64,000 nt of DNA, from assembly GCF_900119315.1 (NCBI RefSeq), contig NZ_LT827010.1, forward strand, positions 4,683,001 to 4,747,000, read 5' to 3'. The notes beneath the pieces are model-generated. The model did not search any database, was not told the origin of the DNA, and saw nothing but the letters and a program-made list of their open reading frames with translations. Positions 7,808 through 16,974 of this stretch are shown here, in pieces. The first letter of the stretch is position 1. Each line of letters opens with the position of its first letter. This stretch comes from Actinoplanes sp. SE50/110. GTDB taxonomy: Bacteria > Actinomycetota > Actinomycetes > Mycobacteriales > Micromonosporaceae. The position numbers and the translations under genes are program-made.

Positions 7808-10097
7808 GGACGTGCTCCTCGTTCTCAGTCGGTTGCCAACGGATGATCACGGCCTGGTCGCCGCGCAGCCGGTGGTCCAGGTATCCCTCGCTGGTGCGGT
7901 CAGCGGGCACGAGCCCGCCGTCGGCGGCGTCGCTCACCGAGACCTGCGGCGTACGGTCGGGATCGTCGGGGATCAGCAGCAGCCGGCAGGTGAACCGGGC
8001 GTCCCCGGTCACCCGCAGCGTCGCCCGGCCGGTGCCGACGGTGAACGCGGCGATCGGGTAGTCGGTGAAGACCAGCAGGCCGGCCTCGGGGATCCGGCGG
8101 TACTGCCGGGGGACGAGGGCGAAGGGCACACCGGCGCCGTACACCTCCTGCCCGACCTGGCCCGGCCGTTCCCAGCCGTCGCGCAGGTCCTCCAGGGGGA
8201 TCCAGAGCCGCGCGTCGAGCGATCCTGACTCCTGCTCGTCGCTGATCACGTCGTCCGGCAGGTTCTGCGGGTAGTAGAAGGCCGCACGCTCCAGCAGTCC
8301 GCGGCAGAACTGCGGCAGCAGGACCGTCATCCAGGACGGCATCGGCTCGGAGAACGAGCGCAGGTAGTACTGGACCGCACTGAAGGCCTCGATCGCTTCC
8401 ATGACGGCGATGTACGGAGCGGCGCGCAGCGGCAGCATGGCCAGGAACGTCGGGTAGTGAGCGGCGTGGCCGTAGTCGCACTCCCAGGTCCAGGTGTTGT
8501 TGAAGGCGCTGGCCAGGGCCACGTAGCTCAGGCGGCGGAACCGCTGCTCGCCGGTGAGCTCGGCCAGGCGCAGCAGCGCGGCGCAGCCGAACATGGTCAC
8601 GTTGGCCTGGTAGAACATCCGCATCCCGAGCCCTGCCAGCCGGTCGGCGGCGACCGTCGCCTCGGTGACGAAGCGCCGGTCCTGGGTCAGCTCGAAGGCC
8701 TCCAGCATGACGTGCACGTACAGGCCGGCGACGTCGCTCTCCCCGGCCTCGTCCTCGCCCGAGCGGGCCACCTCCACGTCGAGGGTGTACATGTCGTAGA
8801 GCACCGGCCAGCGGTACTCGAAATGGTGCGCCACCTCGACGGCGAAGTCCATCGAGTCGAGGAACAGCCGCCGGGCCGTACGGTCACCGTGGCGTGCCAG
8901 CCGGGCGAGGTTGAGCAACGAGTGGTACAGGTACCAGGAGTCCATGGTCCCCGGCTTCTTCTGCGGCTCGGAGCCGTCCAGCCGGTCCTTCCGGGCCATC
9001 AGCCAGCGCCCCATCACCCCGGCCTCGTCGTCGAAGAAGCCCGGCAGCCCGTCCAGCAGTTCGCCGGTCAGCGCGATCTCGTCGCCGCGCCACTCTGCGT
9101 ACTCCAGCAGCGGCAGCAGGACGGCCAGCTGCACCATGCTCTCCGGCGGTGTATCGACGTCGCCGACGTAGGCGTTGAGGAACCGGTGCCCGTCGATGCG
9201 GGTGCTGCAGCCGGCCGCTTGGGACAGGTCCCGCAGCGCTTTCTCGGCGATGTCCGGCCACGGCATGTAGGCCGGCTCGCGGTGCGGCAGCAGCAGCAGG
9301 ATGCGCGCCAGCGAGTCGAGGAACTGCTCGGCCATCCCCGTGTCGTCATCGGGGATCGACGGCCAGAACAGCACGTACGCGTCGGACAGCACCGTCTCCT
9401 GCCCCGCACGCAGGGGGTTGTCCACCGAGACCGGCAAGGACAGGCCGAGTTCCGGCCACGCGCCGCCCACCACCCCGGCCAGCGAGGTGGTGGTCTGTTC
9501 GGCGTAGTCGTTGAGCGCCGTGAGGTTCTGGAAGTAGTAGATGCTGCCGGCGCCTTCGGGCCGGGTGACGCTGAAGTGCACGCATCCGGTGCGCACGCCC
9601 TCCTGATACGCGTACACGCGCCCGGCCGAGTCGGTGAGGGCGTCGCCGTCACCCAGCGGGATCAGATCCCGGGGCCAGTACGGCACGCTCAGCGTGGCGG
9701 CGGGCGTCAGCGTGGTCGTCGCGTGCAGCAGGGCCACGTCAGAATCCGGCAGCGCGATCTCGGTGCGGAACGTCCCGATCGCCGATTCGACCCGCAGGCG
9801 TACACCGCTGCCGGCCGGCTCCACGTCCACCGTTCGCAGCAGCCCGCCGGGACAGTACGCCACGCGCAGGGCCGTGCGGGCCCCGTCGCCGGCCGTGGCC
9901 AGGACCCAGACCGAGTCGTGGCCCTGCACCGTGGTGAACCGGGCGTCGTGGCAGGAGCCGGACCAGAGCGGCTCTCGCCGGGTGGCCTGGTCATCGGCGG
10001 GCGAGAACATCCAGGGTGAGGTGGCTTGCGCCGCACGCTCCTCGTACCAGTGAGCCTGTGCGTCGTCCGTGGTGATGCGGCTCGACGTGGATGTCAT
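7782..10097 (-). CDS. Large glycosidase-like protein of unknown function
   Basis: 771 residues; start is the ATG eight bases after GAAGGAG (an 18-codon extension would swallow the palindrome at 10,129). No signal peptide. N-terminal half (about 1-270) is beta-rich with YWPRDLIPLGD and FSVTRPEGAGSIYYFQNL; the middle and C-terminal part is helical with repeated W/Y-rich pairs (YHSLLNLARL, TWTWECDYGHAAHYPTF), resembling the alpha/alpha toroid of six-hairpin glycosidases. A short beta domain closes the chain (after about 670). I do not recognise the family with certainty. Operon with the SDR downstream suggests intracellular sugar metabolism. Acidic pairs that could be catalytic (for example ECDYGH) are present but unproven. 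Confidence 0.7.
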   Translation of the reverse strand: MTSTSSRITTDDAQAHWYEERAAQATSPWMFSPADDQATRREPLWSGSCHDARFTTVQGHDSVWVLATAGDGARTALRVAYCPGGLLRTVDVEPAGSGVRLRVESAIGTFRTEIALPDSDVALLHATTTLTPAATLSVPYWPRDLIPLGDGDALTDSAGRVYAYQEGVRTGCVHFSVTRPEGAGSIYYFQNLTALNDYAEQTTTSLAGVVGGAWPELGLSLPVSVDNPLRAGQETVLSDAYVLFWPSIPDDDTGMAEQFLDSLARILLLLPHREPAYMPWPDIAEKALRDLSQAAGCSTRIDGHRFLNAYVGDVDTPPESMVQLAVLLPLLEYAEWRGDEIALTGELLDGLPGFFDDEAGVMGRWLMARKDRLDGSEPQKKPGTMDSWYLYHSLLNLARLARHGDRTARRLFLDSMDFAVEVAHHFEYRWPVLYDMYTLDVEVARSGEDEAGESDVAGLYVHVMLEAFELTQDRRFVTEATVAADRLAGLGMRMFYQANVTMFGCAALLRLAELTGEQRFRRLSYVALASAFNNTWTWECDYGHAAHYPTFLAMLPLRAAPYIAVMEAIEAFSAVQYYLRSFSEPMPSWMTVLLPQFCRGLLERAAFYYPQNLPDDVISDEQESGSLDARLWIPLEDLRDGWERPGQVGQEVYGAGVPFALVPRQYRRIPEAGLLVFTDYPIAAFTVGTGRATLRVTGDARFTCRLLLIPDDPDRTPQVSVSDAADGGLVPADRTSEGYLDHRLRGDQAVIIRWQPTENEEHVHDRHRAEA

Positions 10098-10128
10098 GGA
10101 GAACTCCTTCGGCGATGTCCGGCGCCGC

Positions 10129-10148
10129 ATTCCCGACATGTCGGGAAT
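10129..10148. promoter_or_regulatory. Perfect 20-bp palindrome, putative operator of the glycosidase-SDR operon
   Basis: ATTCCCGACATGTCGGGAAT reads identically on both strands. It begins 32 bases upstream of the chosen start codon of the glycosidase-like gene, the place of a repressor operator. No regulator gene is adjacent, so the binding protein must lie elsewhere or outside the window. A related but imperfect CCCGGCATGTCGGG occurs near 54,070 and is probably chance. Confidence 0.6.
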
Positions 10149-10189
10149 CAAACAGCAGGCACCGCCCGCTTCGGAGCAATACTCACCTC

Positions 10190-10455
10190 ATGGCCCCACT
10201 CATCGCCGCCGATGCGGCGGGTATCGAATTGCTGGAGTTCCGACCAGGCGGAAATTGAGCCAGGGCTGCTCGAAGCCGACATCCCGCTTCCGCTCGCGCT
10301 GGTGGTGGCCACGCACGAGGGCGAGACCCTGCTCGTGCTGAACCGGTCTTGAGGGCAGTGGGAACTATCGGGTGGCATGGTGGAGCGGGGCGAGACACCG
10401 CGAGAAGCGGCGGTTCGTGAATTCGAGGAAGTAAGGACACCGCTGCTTTTCTGCT
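10190..10455 (+). pseudogene. Broken Nudix hydrolase gene
   Basis: An ATG at 10,190 opens a short frame (MAPLIAADAAG...) that stops after 22 codons; another frame then gives PLALVVATHEGETLLVLNR, an in-frame TGA where a Trp or similar is expected, and GQWELSGGMVERGETPREA followed by AVREFEE, a clear Nudix box (GX5EX7REXXEE). After this the similarity ends and the frame becomes unlike protein. At least one frameshift, one stop and a lost C-terminus make this a decayed gene. The following stretch to about 10,740 shows nothing else recognisable. Confidence 0.7.
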
Positions 10456-10748
10456 CGTCGGCGTGCCGGGCCCGGGCATTGGCGCACGGTCCGGCGGAGC
10501 CGGACTCGGAGCGCTCTGACCACGGGGCGGCGTTGGCTCGAGTTGATCACACAAGAGGCGACAGTCTCGGCGCCGTTGAGTGAACCAGGACGTCACCTGT
10601 GCCCGCCGGAAAAGCCCGGAACCGGGTGCCCGGAGAGCAACACTGCCGGCCTCGATGGAGTCGGGCGGCGTGGCACGAATTTTCGGATCCGGCGCCGCCC
10701 ACGGTCAGAGGTGTACCGGCTGCTGCGGAGTGCGTAGCATCGACAACT

Positions 10749-11489
10749 GTGGACTGGCTCACTCCTGACCGGTATCTGTCCGCCCTGGAATCCGAGACCA
10801 CCCGCCTGATCACCGCGATCCGCGGGCGTGCGGCCGGGGAGCCGATCCCGACCTGCCCCGACTGGACGCTGCGTGACCTGGTCACCCACGTCGGCACCGG
10901 CCATCGGACGGCCACCGGCGTGATCAGATCACCATCGCCGACCCCGCCGGCGTACGCGGTGATCCCGGCCCCCGACGACCCGGACGACTGGCCCGGGTGG
11001 CTGAGTTCGGGTGCCGCGGACCTGATCGCCGCGGTCCGCGACGTCGGCTTCGACACGACGGTCTGGGCGTGGGTGCCGAAGTATCCGATCGCCGGTTTCT
11101 GGGCGCGCCGCATGCTGCACGACCTGATCATCCACCGGTTCGACGTGGCGCCCGGCGGTGACCTGGACCAGGATCTGGCCGTCGACGGGGTCAGCGACAT
11201 CCTGCTGTGCTGCGCCACGCTCAGCGCCCGCCCGCAGCCGAGGATGGCCGGCCTGCGCGGCGCTGGCGAAACGTTGCGCTTCAGCGATGGCCGGCACACC
11301 TGGCATGCCACCCTCACCCCGACCGGCGCCGCCTGGACCGACACTCCGGACGTCACCGTCCCCGCCGCCGTGACCCTGCGCGCGCCGGCCAAGGAGCTGC
11401 TGCTGACCCTGAACCGGCGCCGCGAACCGGGCCCGTCCACCGGCGACCGCGCCCTGCTGCGCCGCTGGCTGGCCAACAGCCGCTTCTGA
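10749..11489 (+). CDS. Maleylpyruvate isomerase family, mycothiol-dependent type (DinB-like)
   Basis: 246 residues from a GTG start; a longer frame to 10,599 exists but lacks family likeness. The N-terminal four-helix DinB-like domain has the hallmark TCPDWTLRDLVTHVG, where C-P-D-W and the following His belong to the mycothiol/metal site, then FWARRMLHDLIIHRFD with further His residues; the C-terminal part is the small MDMPI_C domain. Members include mycothiol-dependent maleylpyruvate isomerase but most are uncharacterised, so a detoxifying or isomerising role with mycothiol is the fair reading. The stop lies about 150 bases before the left end of the Tn3 transposon, which therefore separates it from its former downstream neighbour. 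Confidence 0.8.
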   Translation: MDWLTPDRYLSALESETTRLITAIRGRAAGEPIPTCPDWTLRDLVTHVGTGHRTATGVIRSPSPTPPAYAVIPAPDDPDDWPGWLSSGAADLIAAVRDVGFDTTVWAWVPKYPIAGFWARRMLHDLIIHRFDVAPGGDLDQDLAVDGVSDILLCCATLSARPQPRMAGLRGAGETLRFSDGRHTWHATLTPTGAAWTDTPDVTVPAAVTLRAPAKELLLTLNRRREPGPSTGDRALLRRWLANSRF

Positions 11490-11641
11490 AAGCTTCTCCC
11501 GGTGCGATGTCGTACCTTCTCTTGCACCGCGGCCCCGCCGCCGGGTTCGCTGGCCTCCATGGCGCCTATTGCGTACGACTCCGGCGACGCCGCTGCTTCG
11601 CCGCGACTGCTGGTCCTGCGATGACCGCGCCGGTGGCGGGG

Positions 11642-11685
11642 GTTGAGGAGCATCGGAGCGAAAACTGGCGCTAACGGTGATCTTG
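11642..11685 (+). repeat. Left terminal inverted repeat of the Tn3-family transposon
   Basis: 44 bases beginning GTTGAGGAGCATCGGAGCG and ending GGTGATCTTG. It pairs with the complement of 22,230-22,273 at 41 of 44 positions. The internal AAAACTGGCGCTAA resembles the inner part of Tn3-type ends. The resolvase gene stop is 35 bases further in. Confidence 0.9.
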
Positions 11686-11719
11686 GAGAGTTCCGCTGCG
11701 GCGTGAAGGTGAGGAGCGG

Positions 11720-12781
11720 CTACTCGATCCGGTCGAGGGGGCGGCCTTGGATCCGGGCGGCCAGTTCGGGGTCGATCGGGTCGAGAACCCGAGCGGGCCG
11801 GGGGCGCACGATCGCCGGGAGGCGGTCGCTGGCTCGCTTTGCGTGCTCAGCGTGTGCCTGCTCGATGGCGTCCGGGTAGCCCTGGGCCTTCTCGTACGCG
11901 GCGATGGCCCGGTAGATGCTGGCCACGCTCGGGTTGCGGCCTTTGCGCTTGCCGGTTGGGATGATCAGGTCGGGCTGGATCCTTTCGACGGTCTCGCCGT
12001 TGGCGCGGCGCCGTAGCACGGTGTGCAGCATGTCGTCGGTGATGACCGGGGGCCGGCCGCCGTGTTTGCCCTGCCGGGCGGCGGCATCGAGGCCTTCGAG
12101 GGTGCCTTCGCGGATGTTGTCGCGTTCGGTCTCGGCCAGGGCGGCGAAGAACGCGAACAGGATCCGGCCGGGCCCGGTCGGGTCGTAGATGCCCGGCAGC
12201 GGTCCGGCGAGCATCTCCAGGACCAGGCCGTGCGCGACGAGGTGGTCGGCGAGGGCGGTGAGTTCGGCGGCGTCGCGGCCGAGGCGCTTCATCTCGTTGA
12301 CGGTGAGGATGACCCGGCAGTGCGGGGCGTGGGCCTTGATCTCGCGGGCGAGGGCGAGGGCCGCCTCGAACTGTGGCCGGATGCGCATCCGGGTGGAGAT
12401 CTTCTCGGAAAAGATCTTGTCGCGGGGGATGCCGTGCGCGGCGAGCGCGTCCAGCTGTGACTGGAGCTCCTGGGTCATGGTGCTGCACCGGGCGTACCCG
12501 ATCCGGATGTCGGCGCTCGGGAGGTCGGCGGGTATCAGCGTCAGCGGCGGGGTGCCGGGCCGCCACGGCTGGCCCGGGCCGCGGCCGGCCGGGGTGAGCA
12601 CGCGCAGGGCCTTGCTCAGCCGGCCGACCCTGGTGAACCGGCCGGTGTGGTACGAGGTTGCGACCACGCCGGAGCGCGACCGGCACGGCGAGCCGGGCTG
12701 CGCCAGACAGCGTGGGCACGGGTGCCGCTCGATCGCGGCGGCGTCACGCGAGTCGGATTCGCGGTTCTCGGGTTCGGCCAT
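11720..12781 (-). CDS. tnpR: Zinc-finger serine resolvase of the transposon
   Basis: 353 residues from the ATG at 12,781; a further ATG at 12,856 would place the start inside the res half-sites. N-terminus carries CPRCLAQPGSPCRSRSG followed by YHTGRF, a CxxC...C...H small zinc-finger common in actinobacterial DNA-binding proteins. Then comes the resolvase catalytic domain: RIGYARCSTMTQELQ with the serine, VNEMKRLGRD with arginines, AALAETERDNIREGTLEGL long helix, and a C-terminal HTH (PSVASIYRAIAAYEKA). It is longer than Tn3 TnpR (about 185) because of both extensions. Expected job: resolving cointegrates at the res site directly upstream. It is the last gene in the direction of chrA but 236 bases separate them. 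Confidence 0.9.
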   Translation of the reverse strand: MAEPENRESDSRDAAAIERHPCPRCLAQPGSPCRSRSGVVATSYHTGRFTRVGRLSKALRVLTPAGRGPGQPWRPGTPPLTLIPADLPSADIRIGYARCSTMTQELQSQLDALAAHGIPRDKIFSEKISTRMRIRPQFEAALALAREIKAHAPHCRVILTVNEMKRLGRDAAELTALADHLVAHGLVLEMLAGPLPGIYDPTGPGRILFAFFAALAETERDNIREGTLEGLDAAARQGKHGGRPPVITDDMLHTVLRRRANGETVERIQPDLIIPTGKRKGRNPSVASIYRAIAAYEKAQGYPDAIEQAHAEHAKRASDRLPAIVRPRPARVLDPIDPELAARIQGRPLDRIE

Positions 12782-12799
12782 GCCCGGAATGCTCGCACA

Positions 12800-12925
12800 A
12801 ACATTTCTCAGAATCGCGGACCGACGCGCTTGCGTGAGAACGCGTTGTGAGAACAAATCCGACCCGAAGTGATGCCGGTGGTGTCGGTCGGCGGACGGTT
12901 CTCACAATGGACCGTTTGTGAGAAC
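12800..12925 (-). promoter_or_regulatory. res site of the transposon
   Basis: Subsite at 12,898-12,925 is 28 bp with perfect 10-bp arms, GTTCTCACAA / TTGTGAGAAC. Further half-sites of the same core (GTGAGAAC at about 12,833 and 12,847; TTTCTCAGAA near 12,804) are spread to 12,800, giving the usual multi-subsite layout upstream of the resolvase gene. The subsite distant from the gene is the best dyad and the probable crossover site (inference from Tn3 layout). Confidence 0.75.
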
Positions 12926-13017
12926 GCCTACAGGTGCCGCGGGTCGGGTGCCGGGAAAGGCACAAGCGAGAGTGATCTTTAACCGGGCCGGGACGTCCGC
13001 CCGGGGGCGCCGGTTTG

Positions 13018-14442
<1,425 letters not shown>

Positions 14443-14489
14443 CAGCGCCTTTCTGGAGCTCGGGCGGGCATGCGGGTGACGGCTGATGC

Positions 14490-14921
14490 TCAGGCAGGTG
14501 GGCGGTTCAGCAGCAGGGCGCGGCGGTGGTACTCGTACAGGCCGTCGAAGACCGGCCCGGTCAGGGCGAGGATCTGCTCGTCGTCGCAGATCATCGACAA
14601 GCCGCGCAGGATCACGTCGAGGCCGGGGGCTTCGGGGGCGTCGTAGCGTTCGTCGTCGAGGTCGGCTTCGTGCACGATCTCGGCGAGTTTCCACAGGATC
14701 GGGTCGGTGAGTTCGTAGCGGCGCACGATCGTTTCGAAGCTGCAGTCGTCGCCGTGGTGGCCCAGATCCACGCCGCGCATGTCGAACGGGGTCGCATCGG
14801 CCGGGACCGCCGTCATGTCGGTGACGAACACGAACTCGGCGTCTGGGTCGATGTGGCGGCGGATCAGCCAGGCGCATGCGGCCCGGTCGATGTGTACGCC
14901 GGCACGGGTGGCCCACTTCAT
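14490..14921 (-). CDS. chrB: ChrB C-terminal-domain protein (split ChrB, second half)
   Basis: 143 residues. Matches the C-terminal domain of ChrB: WATRAGVHIDRAACAWLIRR, FDMRGVDLGHHGDDCSFET and the tail LSMICDDEQILALTGPVFDGLY. Proteobacterial ChrB proteins join this part to an N-terminal domain in one chain of about 310 residues and act as chromate-responsive regulator or as reductase-like accessory protein. Here the two halves are separate genes overlapping by ATGA, hence translationally coupled. Cys and His (C-A-W-L, GHHGDDC) are candidates for metal or chromate sensing. Role in transport accessory or regulation cannot be told apart from sequence. Confidence 0.88.
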   Translation of the reverse strand: MKWATRAGVHIDRAACAWLIRRHIDPDAEFVFVTDMTAVPADATPFDMRGVDLGHHGDDCSFETIVRRYELTDPILWKLAEIVHEADLDDERYDAPEAPGLDVILRGLSMICDDEQILALTGPVFDGLYEYHRRALLLNRPPA

Positions 14922-15409
14922 GCGTCCTCCTCCACCGGGACGTCGGTTGCGGCGCCGGTGAGGGCCTGGATCGCGGCGCGGGCCGCGTCGCGCTCGGCCG
15001 GCGGGAAGAAGTCGCGGCGGTCGATCCGGCGTAGCTCAGCCCGCAGCCGGCGCACGACGCGGGCCCGCTCGGTGTCCGGCAACCCGGCAGCGGCTTGCGC
15101 TTCGAGTCGCACGGCCTCGTACTCGCCGGCACGGGCGTCGCGCATCGACTCGGCGATGGCGCGTTCCTGGGCGGCTGTGGTCGGAGCGGCCAGCCACACC
15201 GTCGCCGATCCGCCGGCCTGCAGGATCTCGTCGGCGATCCAGTCGAGCGCCTCCCGGGTGCGCGCGTCGGCCGGCAACCCCACCAGGCCATCGCCGAGGC
15301 GGGCGACGCCCAGGCGTTCCAGCTTGCGCCACACCGCGATGCGCGGCGCGGACGGCTCCCGCGGAATCCGGTAGGACAGCAACACCCACTGCCCGGCTGG
15401 TCGGCTCAT
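14918..15409 (-). CDS. ChrB N-terminal-domain protein (split ChrB, first half)
   Basis: 163 residues. WVLLSYRIPREPSAPRIAVW, KLERLGVARLGDGLVGLP and the AGGSATVWL strand match the N-terminal ChrB domain, which in the joined protein resembles PaaX-like regulators. The second half is helical and Arg/Glu-rich (LRAELRRIDRRDFFPP). It overlaps the phosphatase-like gene upstream by four bases and chrB-C downstream by four bases, so all three are made together. If any local protein binds the GTAACC-NN-GGTTAC operators, this or the ArsR protein is the first candidate (inference). Confidence 0.82.
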   Translation of the reverse strand: MSRPAGQWVLLSYRIPREPSAPRIAVWRKLERLGVARLGDGLVGLPADARTREALDWIADEILQAGGSATVWLAAPTTAAQERAIAESMRDARAGEYEAVRLEAQAAAGLPDTERARVVRRLRAELRRIDRRDFFPPAERDAARAAIQALTGAATDVPVEEDA

Positions 15410-15786
15410 GACGGCTGCCCGGCAAGAGCAGCGGCGAGGGCCTGCACCCGGTCGCGGATCTCGGTGCACATCTGCGGGGTGAACTGCTGCTGCTCCAGGT
15501 CCCACCGGTGGTCGGCGGGGAACTCGCGGGAGCAGTCGATGGCGACCAGCAGGTCCCGCTCCGGGACTGCCGACAGGGGCCGGGGCATCGCCTCGTCCAG
15601 CAACGGCAGCACCGGCGTGTTCTGCAGCAGCCGTGCGGCGTGCACGCTGACCTGCTGCTGAGGTTCCATGCCGGCCGAGGTCGCCGTCCAGCCGGGCAGG
15701 CCCAGCCCGTTGAACCAGGCCGCCGCGATCCGGCTCTTGCCCGCCCCGTGGGGACACACGAACACCACCGTGCGCTGTGCCGTCAC
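15406..15786 (-). CDS. Low-molecular-weight phosphatase/arsenate-reductase-like protein
   Basis: 126 residues, first gene of the chromate operon. TVVFVCPHGAGKSRIAAAWF at the N-terminus sits where LMW tyrosine phosphatases and ArsC-type reductases have the C(X)5R loop, followed by the ATSAGMEP strand typical of that fold and a late acidic loop with DLEQQQF. The loop here is C-X7-R (or lacks the Arg at the standard place), so classical phosphatase chemistry is unlikely; the conserved Cys could still serve redox or oxyanion binding. The chromate context suggests an oxyanion-handling role (inference). The palindrome at 15,812 is 26 bases upstream. Confidence 0.7.
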   Translation of the reverse strand: MTAQRTVVFVCPHGAGKSRIAAAWFNGLGLPGWTATSAGMEPQQQVSVHAARLLQNTPVLPLLDEAMPRPLSAVPERDLLVAIDCSREFPADHRWDLEQQQFTPQMCTEIRDRVQALAAALAGQPS

Positions 15787-15811
15787 CGCATACCACCCTC
15801 ATCCCGATTGA

Positions 15812-15827
15812 TGTAACCATGGTTACA
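15812..15827. promoter_or_regulatory. Operator palindrome of the chromate operon
   Basis: TGTAACCATGGTTACA is a perfect 16-bp palindrome 25 bases upstream of the phosphatase-like start codon. A sister copy lies at 16,926-16,941. The pair of matching dyads at two promoters of the same cargo points to one repressor, probably encoded in the transposon. Confidence 0.75.
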
Positions 15828-15936
15828 GTAGATGAGTCGTCGGGAAACGGCACTACCCGGCCGGCACACGGACAGGCGGACCAGCAAGCCGGACAGCGAC
15901 GCCCAGGCTGACGAGGCGGCCCTCGTGCCGAGGTGC

Positions 15937-16899
15937 TTACGGCGTGGTGGCGGTGGCGTTGACCGCGGCGCGCAGCGTCCGGGCGAGGGCCTGCGCGTCC
16001 GCGTGGCCCCAAAAATGCAGGTAGAACATGCGCGGCTCGTCGTGCAGGGCGTGGTTGTGCAACTCCACCACCGCTACGCCGCCGCCGCGCAGGGCGGTGA
16101 TCACCGGCTGGACCTCGTCGGCGCGCATGGCGATGTCACCGTTGACCGCCGCCTGGCCGTCGCCGGCGGGCTGGAAGCCGAGCCCGGTGGTGACGCCCAT
16201 GCCCGGGGTGAGGGTCCGGCCGTGGTCGGTGATCGTTTCCGCGCGGGCGATCGTGTATTTGTAGACCCCGCCGTCCCAGGCGCCGGTCCGGCCCAGGGCC
16301 TGGTCGAGGGCGGCGGTGTCCAGCTCGCCAGGGGTGGTGTTCGCCGGTGCGGGCGGTGGAGTGCCAGTGTGGTCGAGGGCCGCGCGGACACCGCGGGCGG
16401 CGCTCACCGGGTCGCCGACGGCGTGGATGTGGGTCCACCACAGCTGCGGCTCGTGCGCGAGCAGGTGTTTGTGGATGCCGGTCTGCGCCAGCCCGGCAGC
16501 CTGCAGCGCGTCGGTGACGGCGGGCATTTCCTGCTCGGTGACCACCAGGTCGCCCATCAGCAGGACCTGTCCGTCGCGGTAGCGGGTGAAAGCCGCGTAG
16601 GACCCCAGCGACAACGCCGGCTTGATCGTCACGGCGCCGCTGACCACGGTCAGGTCCCGACGGGCGAACCCGACCCGGTAGACCCGGCCGTCGTCGAGCA
16701 GCTTGCCCTCTCGCCCCAGCGCCTGCGCGACCGGCGCCCAGTCCGCCGCGGCGGTCACCACCGGCGCGAGGCGGCCATGGCAGTCCCCGGCATGGTCATC
16801 GCCGGCGGCCCGCGCCGGTTGCGCCGCGGCCGCGACGGTCAATGCCGCGGCCGGGACTGTCCAGCCGGCCTGCAGGAGTCGCCTGCGTGTCGTGTCCAT
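15937..16899 (-). CDS. Tat-exported DUF1259 protein
   Basis: 320 residues with a twin-arginine signal peptide: MDTTRRRLLQAGWTVPAAAL, hydrophobic stretch and an AQPARA cleavage region. Mature part shows two repeated halves (WAPVAQALGREGKLLDDGRV ... and LDQALGRTGAWDGGVYKYTI ...), each ending in a conserved H-N-H / H-I-H segment (HIHAVGDP, ELHNHALHDEPRMFYLHFWG). This is the DUF1259 (LppY/LpqO) fold, biochemical function unknown. The GTAACC operator copy lies just upstream, so it is probably co-induced with the chromate operon. Exported, so it may act on the oxyanion or damage outside the membrane (inference). Confidence 0.85.
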   Translation of the reverse strand: MDTTRRRLLQAGWTVPAAALTVAAAAQPARAAGDDHAGDCHGRLAPVVTAAADWAPVAQALGREGKLLDDGRVYRVGFARRDLTVVSGAVTIKPALSLGSYAAFTRYRDGQVLLMGDLVVTEQEMPAVTDALQAAGLAQTGIHKHLLAHEPQLWWTHIHAVGDPVSAARGVRAALDHTGTPPPAPANTTPGELDTAALDQALGRTGAWDGGVYKYTIARAETITDHGRTLTPGMGVTTGLGFQPAGDGQAAVNGDIAMRADEVQPVITALRGGGVAVVELHNHALHDEPRMFYLHFWGHADAQALARTLRAAVNATATTP

Positions 16900-16925
16900 C
16901 GCGCGTCCCCGTCCACCCTCGGTAA

Positions 16926-16941
16926 TGTAACCGTGGTTACG
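16926..16941. promoter_or_regulatory. Second copy of the chromate-locus operator
   Basis: GTAACCGTGGTTAC (16,927-16,940) has the same half-sites as the 15,812 palindrome with a GT centre. It lies between the divergent DUF1259 gene and the small membrane-protein gene and could control both. Confidence 0.7.
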
Positions 16942-16974
16942 GTATCGCTGGCGGGAACGAGTTCGGGAGGAATC

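Noticed and set aside
8457-10019. 520-codon plus-strand frame opposite the glycosidase-like gene
   Set aside because: Antisense shadow; no ribosome site and no family features.
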